Below, piece after piece: positions 53,138 to 60,025 of a DNA stretch of 64,000 nt. Every line of letters begins with the position of its first letter. The stretch's first letter is position 1. Below the pieces are notes generated by a model. It was not told the origin of the DNA, ran no database searches, and worked only from the letters and a program-made list of their open reading frames with translations. Source of the DNA: Chitinophaga sp. (GTDB taxonomy: Bacteria > Bacteroidota > Bacteroidia > Chitinophagales > Chitinophagaceae). The position numbers were made by a program, and so were the translations under genes. The DNA lies in contig NZ_JAGHZS010000007.1 in the NCBI RefSeq assembly GCF_017745275.1, forward strand, positions 186,001-250,000. Reading direction: 5' to 3'.

Positions 53138-53266
53138 GAGCTAAAAGCATAAAGCTGAAAGCAAAAAGCTATTGCAGCGAATGATGGAAGCGGATAAATA
53201 ATTTATTTACTCGCGTTAATTGTTCGCTGCAATAGCTTTTTGCTTTCAGCTTTATGCTTTTAGCTC
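53138..53266. repeat. Long heptad palindrome (element B) after infC
   Basis: Perfect 44-bp arms (53138-53181 and 53223-53266) around a 41-nt loop. The arms contain AGCTAAA, AGCATAA, AGCTGAA and AGCAAAA heptads, then the core AGCTATTGCAGCGAA. Core and loop (GCGGATAA, then TAATTTATTTAC) nearly equal those of the element at 13469. The stop codon of the convergent HEAT gene (53252) lies in the right arm. Probable bidirectional terminator. Confidence 0.9.
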
Positions 53267-53791
53267 TTTCAATACCTTCCTGGCCTTCGACTGAATACCA
53301 GGCGTGGGATTATTTTCCAGTTGATCTGCTATCAACAGCCGGATTTCATTTTTAATGTCGGGGTAATGGATAGCCAGACGGGCGAGTATCGTCATCGCAA
53401 AAGACTTCACTGCCACCGTTTCCTGTGGATCTTCCAGGAAGGCAAAGCAGCTGTTCATCACCGGGCCATGCAGGTTTTCCGGGAGAGGCAGTTCCTGCAA
53501 TACACCTAATACATTTCTTTTCACGGCTACCGGGACACCGGCTTCTTCCATCCTGCCTACAATAACGGGCAGGTGAGGGGAAAGTAATGCGGGGTGTTTT
53601 TCCGCCACCAAACGCATTACCCAGGCAGAACGCTGTACTACCCGGTATTCATCATAAAGAAAGAGATCGAGGAGTTGTTGAAAGCGCCGTGTATCCCGGC
53701 CAATCCATTTTGCTATGCGAAGCGATTGAGCGCGGGAATGTTCTGCTAATATTTCCGAACGTAGATCCATATGCCCGGCAATATAATGCAT
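53252..53791 (-). CDS. HEAT-repeat protein
   Basis: A 179-aa, all-helical protein with about four HEAT-like repeats (FLYDEYRVVQRSAWVMRLVAE, AGVPVAVKRNVLGVLQELPL, PQETVAVKSFAMTILARLAI, GIQSKARKVLKEL). These form a small solenoid, usually a protein-binding scaffold. It is 5 bp downstream of the HD-domain gene on the same strand, so an operon is likely. Start: ATG 53791 or the ATG at 53770 (MDLRSEILAE), which looks more natural. It is not closely similar by eye to the large HEAT protein at 16170. Confidence 0.75.
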   Translation of the reverse strand: MHYIAGHMDLRSEILAEHSRAQSLRIAKWIGRDTRRFQQLLDLFLYDEYRVVQRSAWVMRLVAEKHPALLSPHLPVIVGRMEEAGVPVAVKRNVLGVLQELPLPENLHGPVMNSCFAFLEDPQETVAVKSFAMTILARLAIHYPDIKNEIRLLIADQLENNPTPGIQSKARKVLKELKA

Positions 53792-53796
53792 GTGGC

Positions 53797-54375
53797 TTAA
53801 TTACCGTATTGCAACAAGTAAGCAAGTGTTTTTTGCTTCATCCTGGCCACATCTTCCGGATATACCGGTTGATCGGTTTCTTTTCCCATATCGTCCCAGA
53901 TCCGGAGTTGTATGTATTGTGAAAACAGTGGATCCTTGCGGAAGGCGAGCGCTTCTTCCTCCGTCATAGGACCGCCCTGGAAGGCAAGGGTTTGCTTGCT
54001 GGCATCTGAAAGCGTATCGTAATAGGCGCTGTCGGACCACGTGAGATAGCGTTTGGCCGCCACATGACTTCCCACCAGTTTCGCCAGTCTTTCCGGGAAG
54101 CCGCATTGCAGCAGGTAAGCACTGCCCAGGTCATCGTGAGCCCTGGCGCCATATTCACCCATCTGATCGGCCTGCTCAAAGAAATGCCCGATATCGTGCA
54201 GGAAAGCTGCGATGATCATCTCGTCTTCAAAGCCCGTTTTCTCCGCTATCAGCGCGGCCTGCATCATATGCATCAGCATCGTTACGGCTTCACCGTATTC
54301 ATGGTTACCGTATTGCTCATACAGTCCAAAGATTCTTTCTATAACCTGGTGCGCGTGTAATTCGTTGTCGGTCAT
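53797..54375 (-). CDS. HD-domain protein, PhnZ-like (possible diiron oxygenase)
   Basis: A 192-aa HD-superfamily protein. Metal ligands in order: His36 (MLMHMMQAA), His60-Asp61 (AAFLHDIGHFF), His80 (ARAHDDLG), His104 (VGSHVAAKRYL) and Asp161 (IWDDMGK). As I recall the family, a six-ligand set with this spacing fits the MIOX/PhnZ-type mixed-valent diiron oxygenases better than phosphohydrolases. The active-site TxxxxMHMMQAALIAEKTG and YGE context also fits. PhnZ acts in phosphonate breakdown with PhnY, but no PhnY-like or phosphonate gene is nearby, so the substrate is open. It is followed 5 bp later by the HEAT gene. Confidence 0.78.
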   Translation of the reverse strand: MTDNELHAHQVIERIFGLYEQYGNHEYGEAVTMLMHMMQAALIAEKTGFEDEMIIAAFLHDIGHFFEQADQMGEYGARAHDDLGSAYLLQCGFPERLAKLVGSHVAAKRYLTWSDSAYYDTLSDASKQTLAFQGGPMTEEEALAFRKDPLFSQYIQLRIWDDMGKETDQPVYPEDVARMKQKTLAYLLQYGN

Positions 54376-54605
54376 TTTCGTACATTAATAAGGGTTAGTA
54401 CTGTTTTTCATAGTATGCCATGGCACTATCGCAAATGTAATCGCTGTTGGTGCTATATTCGCCTGCACATTGTTATCTTTTTATTAATACCTGTAGAGTA
54501 GTAGCGTGGAGTTTTAGGGAGATGAATACGCAGTGGGGTAGCGGGTACTACCCACACATCACGGGTGTTTGACCTTGCATAAGTTTTACGTATACGGATT
54601 CCCGT

Positions 54606-54654
54606 AAAAAAAAAGCAACCCCGAAATAGCGGGGCTGCTTTTTTATTTATAGGA
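54606..54654 (-). terminator. Rho-independent terminator of the serine hydrolase gene
   Basis: Stem AAGCAACCCCG / CGGGGCTGCTT with one bulge or mismatch, loop AAATAG. On the minus strand a run of nine T follows, just after the hydrolase stop (54665). Confidence 0.85.
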
Positions 54655-54664
54655 TATTGATGCG

Positions 54665-55876
54665 TTATTCTTCTCCCGCTTCCTCACCATCACCATGGCC
54701 AAGGATATCACGTATCGGTTTTACAGCCTTGTAGATACCGCGGTTATATTTATTACCTAAAATGATTAAGGTAGTAGAGTCCTGTACAAAACGGTAAAAC
54801 ACGGTGTTGTTGCCATGCCACCAGCCGTTGTGATAGATGATGTTTTTAGTGCTGTCGGGATATACCATTAACCGCCATCCCAGACCGTAATTACGGATAC
54901 CTGGCTTTTCGTGGCTGTACGGTGTATAGGCAGCCTTCAGCGTAGCTTCATTTAATAACTGGCCGGAATAAAGCGCCTGGTCCCATTTCAGCATATCTCT
55001 GGCACTGCTGTAAATACCTTTGTCGCCCATTACACCGTCGAAGTAGGTATCCGGTTCAAATTGCCCGTTGTACTTATGACTCTGGGTTTGATGCACACGT
55101 GCAGCTGATGCAGGATCGTATACAAATGTACTGGTCATTCCCAACGGACGGAAAATGGTTTGTTCCATGAACTCCGCATATTTCTGACCACTGACCTTTT
55201 CTATGATAGAAGCCAGCAGCAGGTAGTTGGTGTTGCAATATTGGAAATGTGTACCCGGCAAGTGTTGCATGGGAGGCTTGTGCACTTCCATCAATTTGAT
55301 CACTTCATTGTTGGTAATAAAGCGGGATTCATCTTTCCATAAGCTGTCACAAAAATAAAGGTAGTTCGGCAGGCCACTACGGTGGCTCAACAGCATGCGT
55401 ACATTGATGCCTTTATACGGAAACTGAGGAAAGAATTTTTGTAATGAATCCTCGAGGCTGAGCTTTTCCTTTTGTGCCAACCACAATACAGCCGCACCCG
55501 TAAAGGTTTTGGAAACAGACGCCAGTTGAAATGAAGAACTATCTACAACAGGTGTTTTAGTTCTTGAGTTTTCATAACCGTGATATTGTTCAAAAATGAC
55601 AACACCTTTTCTGGCTACCAGCATGGCGCCATTGAACCCGGAGCGCAATAACTTACCGTTGTAAAATGCATCCAGTTCGCGTTGCATCTGAATGGTGCGG
55701 GGCGATTTCAATATCGCCTCTTTCTCTGCGGAACTTAATCCCAGGGTGTAAAGAACACTGTCTGTCGCGGCTTTAGTTTTTTCGGCTGCCCGTTTTGCTG
55801 CATTACTCTGACAACTTGTTATTATTGCAATTCCCGATATAGTTAAAATGATCCTTACTGCTTTCAATCGCTTCAT
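54665..55876 (-). CDS. Serine hydrolase of the beta-lactamase / PBP4-like family, lipoprotein
   Basis: A 403-aa class C beta-lactamase-fold hydrolase. Lipobox ITSC (Cys22), so it is membrane-anchored in the periplasm. SxxK active site S120-V-S-K123 (QLASVSKTF), Tyr motif YCNTNY (YxN), and the third motif HNGWWHG in place of KTG. Family members are D-alanyl-D-alanine peptidases, esterases or beta-lactamases; the substrate cannot be called. The GDGEEAGEE tail is unusual. It is monocistronic with a terminator behind it and divergent from serA. Confidence 0.88.
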   Translation of the reverse strand: MKRLKAVRIILTISGIAIITSCQSNAAKRAAEKTKAATDSVLYTLGLSSAEKEAILKSPRTIQMQRELDAFYNGKLLRSGFNGAMLVARKGVVIFEQYHGYENSRTKTPVVDSSSFQLASVSKTFTGAAVLWLAQKEKLSLEDSLQKFFPQFPYKGINVRMLLSHRSGLPNYLYFCDSLWKDESRFITNNEVIKLMEVHKPPMQHLPGTHFQYCNTNYLLLASIIEKVSGQKYAEFMEQTIFRPLGMTSTFVYDPASAARVHQTQSHKYNGQFEPDTYFDGVMGDKGIYSSARDMLKWDQALYSGQLLNEATLKAAYTPYSHEKPGIRNYGLGWRLMVYPDSTKNIIYHNGWWHGNNTVFYRFVQDSTTLIILGNKYNRGIYKAVKPIRDILGHGDGEEAGEE

Positions 55877-56082
55877 TAGAGGAGTATACTACTTGCTTAA
55901 TTCAAAATGACCCTTAAAAAATACAAAGCGCTAAATTTATACCCAAAGTAAAAGACTGCCAAATAAAAACCCTGTTTTCAAATCCTTTTAATTGATTTTT
56001 AAGCCGAAATGCTAAAAAAAGTTTAAAAAAAGACGCTGAGAACTGCGTTTTTTTGATAAAATCGAATTTGATTACACTACTA
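55877..56082. other. AT-rich divergent intergenic region
   Basis: No gene seen. An A-run/T-run hairpin with a short ACGC/GCGT stem (56025-56054) lies about mid-way, upstream of the serA promoter. The rest is A/T-rich and presumably contains the promoter of the serine hydrolase. Confidence 0.35.
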
Positions 56083-56113
56083 TTTGATTATTCCCCAACA
56101 TCGAGTAGGTTTG
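56083..56113 (+). promoter_or_regulatory. Promoter of serA (-33 and -7 boxes)
   Basis: TTTG at 56083-56086 and TAGGTTTG at 56106-56113, separated by 19 bases, match the Bacteroidota sigma-A consensus TTTG-N19-TAnnTTTG. The ATG of serA is 76 bases downstream. Confidence 0.75.
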
Positions 56114-56189
56114 TGCCCTGTTTCCCCGCTATCAGCAATTATTAAGCCAATTGCAACACATAGATACACATATAATCTAGTATAATATT

Positions 56190-57425
56190 ATGGACCAGCA
56201 AAAGTCGACAAGTTATCCGAAAGAGAAGATCAGCATTTTATTATTAGAGAACATCAGCGATGCTGCGGTAGCAGAATTTACGACTGCCGGGTATCACGTG
56301 CGCAAATTGTCGGGCGCATTGGGAGAAGAGGAACTCATTAATGAAATCAAAGATGTACACCTTCTGGGCATTCGCTCTAAAACCAAGGTAACCCGTAGAG
56401 TGCTGGAGTCGGCAAGGAAACTGCAGGCAGTAGGATGCTTTTGTATCGGTACTAACCAGGTAGATCTCAAAGCAGCCACAGAACATGGTGTAGCCGTATT
56501 CAATGCCCCTTATTCCAACACCCGTTCCGTGGCTGAGTTGGTAATAGGATTGTCGATTATTCTCATCCGCCGCATTGTAGATAAAAACGCCGCCGCACAT
56601 AAAGGTATTTGGATGAAAGAAGCCACCGGCAGCTATGAGCTCAGAGGTAAAACACTGGGTATTGTAGGATATGGTAATATCGGTAGCCAGGTGAGTGTAC
56701 TCGCAGAAGGGATGGGGATGAACGTGATCTACTACGATGCAGAAACCAAATTACCTTTGGGCAACGCAGAACAGATCCGTACGCTGAAAGAATTGTTTGG
56801 TAAATCAGACATCATTTCCCTGCACGTACCATCCAGCAAAACAACTGCTAATATGATCACCGCAGAAGTGCTGGCAGACGCGAAGCCCGGCGCTATTTTC
56901 ATTAACTATGCCCGTGGAGAAGTGGTAGACCTGGAAGCACTGAAAGATGCTTTGGTAAGCGGAAAATTATCCGGCGCCGCTATCGACGTGTTCCCGGTAG
57001 AACCAGAAAAAAATGGCGCTGCTTTCAGCACACCGCTTCAGCAACTGTCGAACGTAATCCTGACGCCACATATCGGTGGTAGCACAGAAGAAGCACAACA
57101 TAATATAGGCCTGGACGTGAGCAGCAAAATGCTGAACTACCTTGAGAAAGGTGCCAGCTTTGGTTCACACACTGTGCCTGCGATCAGCGTACCACCTATT
57201 GAAAATACGCACCGTATTTTGCATATCCACCAGAACGTACCTGGTGTGTTATCAGCCATCAATACGGCGTTGTCTGCCAATAAAATCAATATCCTGGGTC
57301 AGTACCTGAAAACCAACGACCAGATTGGTTATGTGGTGCTGGATGTGGATATGAAGTTATCACAGGAAGCATTAGCGCTGTTGAAAGAAGTAGAACATAC
57401 AATTAAGACAAGATTGCTGTATTAA
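56190..57425 (+). CDS. serA: D-3-phosphoglycerate dehydrogenase
   Basis: A 411-aa NAD-dependent dehydrogenase that makes 3-phosphohydroxypyruvate, the first step of serine synthesis. NAD-binding GYGNIGSQVSVLAEGMGMNV (about 154-173). Catalytic Arg in NYARGEVVDL, Glu in IDVFPVEPE and His in LTPHIGGSTEEA. The C-terminal ACT domain (about 335-410: VPGVLSAINTALSANKINILGQYLKT) is the serine-binding feedback site. Size and architecture match the E. coli SerA type (410 aa). The promoter is strong and a terminator follows. Confidence 0.95.
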   Translation: MDQQKSTSYPKEKISILLLENISDAAVAEFTTAGYHVRKLSGALGEEELINEIKDVHLLGIRSKTKVTRRVLESARKLQAVGCFCIGTNQVDLKAATEHGVAVFNAPYSNTRSVAELVIGLSIILIRRIVDKNAAAHKGIWMKEATGSYELRGKTLGIVGYGNIGSQVSVLAEGMGMNVIYYDAETKLPLGNAEQIRTLKELFGKSDIISLHVPSSKTTANMITAEVLADAKPGAIFINYARGEVVDLEALKDALVSGKLSGAAIDVFPVEPEKNGAAFSTPLQQLSNVILTPHIGGSTEEAQHNIGLDVSSKMLNYLEKGASFGSHTVPAISVPPIENTHRILHIHQNVPGVLSAINTALSANKINILGQYLKTNDQIGYVVLDVDMKLSQEALALLKEVEHTIKTRLLY

Positions 57426-57436
57426 GCAATCAATGG

Positions 57437-57500
57437 TAATGGATTTGCAGAGAGAAGGGCTGCCAGAGGTATTCATCTCCTGTAAATCCATTATTTTTTC
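57437..57500 (+). terminator. Rho-independent terminator after serA
   Basis: 14-bp stem TAATGGATTTGCAG (57437-57450) with 57480-57493 (one G-U pair), 29-nt loop, then TTTTTTC. Confidence 0.8.
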
Positions 57501-57609
57501 AACCCCTATATCTCCCCATTCACCGATTCTTTTTGCGGTTATACGCTTTTTCTTAGCTTATTTTGAAAATTCTTTGTTAACCTTGTAGTGCAACTGAAAA
57601 TAACAGCAC

Positions 57610-58368
57610 ATGAAAATGAACAGGATACTGATAACCGGGGCCGGGCTGATTGCCGGGCTTTTGTTATACGTAAATGCCTCCGCACAAGATGAACCGAATA
57701 AGTGGGCGCCGGCTAATATAAAAGTGGACGGGCAAGCAACCGAATGGCCTAAACCGCTGCAATTCTACAACAACGTTACCAAGTTATTTTACACCGTAGC
57801 CAACGATAAAGAAAATATATACGTAATCGTAAGTGTGCCTGATCCGCAAAGCCAGATGAAAATTATGCGTTCGGGCATTACCATTTCATTAAACCCAACC
57901 GGTAAAAAGAAAGGGGGAGCAGCAGTTACTTTTCCGGTCACCGAAAACGTAAGTACAGGTGCACCCGATGTACCCGAAGCTTCCCGGGCGCTGATAGCAG
58001 GAGAGTTGAAAAAGCAAATCCTGGCTAACCTGAAAGAAATAAAAGTGGATGGATTCGACAGCATCCCTAATGGCAATATTCCGGTACGTAATACGTTTGG
58101 TATTCAAACAGCCGCTTCCTACGAAGCCTCCGGTAACCTGGTTTGTGAACTGGCAATCCCGCTGAAAATGCTGGGGATTACTTCGCTGACGGAACAGCCC
58201 ATTGCTTATCATTTTAAGGTAAACGCGATGAAGAGAGAAGATAAAAAGGAAATGGAAGCCAAGCGGGCCAAAGGCCAGCCGGCTCCCATGCCAGGTGAAT
58301 ATGCTGATCATTTTGCCTTGTATTATTCTGCAGACTTCTGGACCCGGCAAACACTGGCCACTCATTAG
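57610..58368 (+). CDS. Exported CBM9/DOMON-like protein, unknown function
   Basis: A 252-aa secreted protein with a signal peptide (cut near NASAQD). The mature part has the pattern of CBM9-like (carbohydrate-binding module 9 / DOMON) beta-sandwiches: VDGQATEWPKPLQFYNN, LFYTVANDKENIYVIVSVPD, then GNLVCELAIPLKMLGI near the end. I saw no catalytic residues. The Lys/Glu-rich segment MKREDKKEMEAKRAKGQ (about 209-225) is a charged insertion. It is followed 33 bp later by the S41 peptidase gene on the same strand, so an operon is possible. Function is unproved. Confidence 0.65.
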   Translation: MKMNRILITGAGLIAGLLLYVNASAQDEPNKWAPANIKVDGQATEWPKPLQFYNNVTKLFYTVANDKENIYVIVSVPDPQSQMKIMRSGITISLNPTGKKKGGAAVTFPVTENVSTGAPDVPEASRALIAGELKKQILANLKEIKVDGFDSIPNGNIPVRNTFGIQTAASYEASGNLVCELAIPLKMLGITSLTEQPIAYHFKVNAMKREDKKEMEAKRAKGQPAPMPGEYADHFALYYSADFWTRQTLATH

Positions 58369-58401
58369 ACTGCTGACCCTGAAATTGACTTAATCGTTTT
58401 T

Positions 58402-59973
58402 ATGTATAAGAAACTGTTTACAACGGGAACAAAAGCTGTACTGGCAGGAGCTTTCTGTGCCAGTGTTTTTATGGCTTGTCATAAAGACAATAACCCTGCA
58501 CCAACACCGCCATCGCCAGACAAGGATACCACGCAACTGAGTGCGTCTCTTGCGGAAGACTCTCTCAAGTACCTGATGTACCAGATCATGCAGGTGACCT
58601 ACGGAGACGGCGGACGTAATGTGAACGCCGGATTGCCTACCTACTTCTGGTATTCGTCCGTACCTAAACTGGATCCGTTCAGCACCAGCTATCCCAATGC
58701 GGATACGCTGCTGGCAGTCATGAAAAGATATACGCCGTACGACCGCTATAGCTTCCTGGACAGAAATGGTACGTTGACGAATAAACTCATGAACGGGGTT
58801 TCTTCCGGTACGTTTGCCGCTACTACCAGCGACTTTGGACTGGAATACGCGCCTGTACTTGCGTCGCAGAACAGCAACACTGTGCGTTTGTTTGTGTTGT
58901 ATGCCGATAAGAACAGCCCGGCAGGCAAGGCGGGAATCGACAGAGGTTGCGAAATTATTTCCGTAAATGGCAATACCTCTTTTGCCAATACCAACGCTTC
59001 CCTGGGAGCGGTGTATAATGCTATCATGGCGTCTACGTCTACCGTAACGCTGGGCATTAAACGACCCAATAATCAAGGTACTTTCACGACTACGTTAAGT
59101 CCCACACCGTATAACCTTAACCCGGTATTGTTTGATACGGTATACACCGCAGCGAATAATACTAAAGTTGGGTACTTTGGATTGTATACGTTCGCCAGCA
59201 TTTTTAACGAAAAAGGACAGCCTACCTTCACCAAAACGGCCCTGGACCAGGTGTTTGCCAAATTTGCATCCAGCGGCATCAAAAACCTGATTGTAGATTT
59301 ACGGTATAACGGGGGAGGCGCCACTACTACCGCAGAATACCTGGATAGTGCCATTGCGCCATCTTCTGCAGCAGGTAAAATTATGTATACTTATAAGTAC
59401 AACGATAAGCTCATGGCACAACTATCCAGTGTTGGGCTCACGGAAACCGTGAAGTTCCCGGCAGGAACAGGTGGCCTTACGCTGGATAACGTATTTTTTA
59501 TTACCAGCGACAATACTGCCTCTGCCAGCGAGTTAACACTGAATAACCTGAAACCATACCGGAAAGTGCTGTTGGTAGGATCAAAGACTTATGGTAAACC
59601 GGTTGGCTTCATCGACTTTAATATTTCTGCGTATACGCCCGGCGGTACCGAAAAATACCTGGCAGATTTGTACGCAATTAATTTTGCGACGCATAATGCC
59701 AACGGCGTTGGAGATTATTATACGGGTATAGATGTAGATAAGTCAGCTTATGATTATGTAAACGTTCCCTGGGGTGTTACCAACCAGGATGATAATCTCA
59801 TAAAGATTATGACCTACATCAACACTGGTTCTTTCCCCGCTACCAGGGCGGCACAGGTGAGTACAGAAACTGTGGATGGATTACGTACTGCTATTCCGAA
59901 CAGTAAACTTCTCAGTAACTTTAATGGCATGGTGGATTACCGGTTAAGTAAAGAAGTACAGAAATTAAAATAA
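58402..59973 (+). CDS. S41-family (C-terminal processing) peptidase, lipoprotein
   Basis: A 523-aa lipoprotein. Signal sequence with lipobox VFMAC (Cys26), followed by a Pro-rich linker. PDZ domain at about 160-222 (NSPAGKAGIDRGCEIISVNG). S41 catalytic domain at about 250-470: DLRYNGGGATT (299-309), nucleophile Ser in NTASASEL (374 or 376), general-base Lys399 in SKTYGKPVG. Related to Tsp/CtpA and to the periplasmic S41 lipoproteins common in Bacteroidota. It probably processes exported proteins; no target is visible. The stop is followed by a bidirectional terminator. Confidence 0.9.
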   Translation: MYKKLFTTGTKAVLAGAFCASVFMACHKDNNPAPTPPSPDKDTTQLSASLAEDSLKYLMYQIMQVTYGDGGRNVNAGLPTYFWYSSVPKLDPFSTSYPNADTLLAVMKRYTPYDRYSFLDRNGTLTNKLMNGVSSGTFAATTSDFGLEYAPVLASQNSNTVRLFVLYADKNSPAGKAGIDRGCEIISVNGNTSFANTNASLGAVYNAIMASTSTVTLGIKRPNNQGTFTTTLSPTPYNLNPVLFDTVYTAANNTKVGYFGLYTFASIFNEKGQPTFTKTALDQVFAKFASSGIKNLIVDLRYNGGGATTTAEYLDSAIAPSSAAGKIMYTYKYNDKLMAQLSSVGLTETVKFPAGTGGLTLDNVFFITSDNTASASELTLNNLKPYRKVLLVGSKTYGKPVGFIDFNISAYTPGGTEKYLADLYAINFATHNANGVGDYYTGIDVDKSAYDYVNVPWGVTNQDDNLIKIMTYINTGSFPATRAAQVSTETVDGLRTAIPNSKLLSNFNGMVDYRLSKEVQKLK

Positions 59974-59976
59974 TCG

Positions 59977-60025
59977 TATAACCGTAGCTGTTAGTGATTA
60001 ACTGGCAGCTACGGTTATAATTTTT
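59977..60025. terminator. Bidirectional terminator between S41 peptidase and GH20 genes
   Basis: Perfect 14-bp stem TATAACCGTAGCTG (59977-59990) with 60006-60019, 15-nt loop, then ATTTTTAG on the + strand. Confidence 0.85.

Noticed and set aside
54376..54605. tRNA or small RNA in the gap before the serine hydrolase terminator
   Set aside because: Only a short GGGTAG/CTACCC hairpin near 54537-54555 was found; no cloverleaf or T-loop-like GGTTCGAATC sequence.
56025..56054. A/T-run hairpin as a serA attenuator
   Set aside because: It lies upstream of the predicted serA promoter (56083-56113), so it would not be in the serA mRNA.
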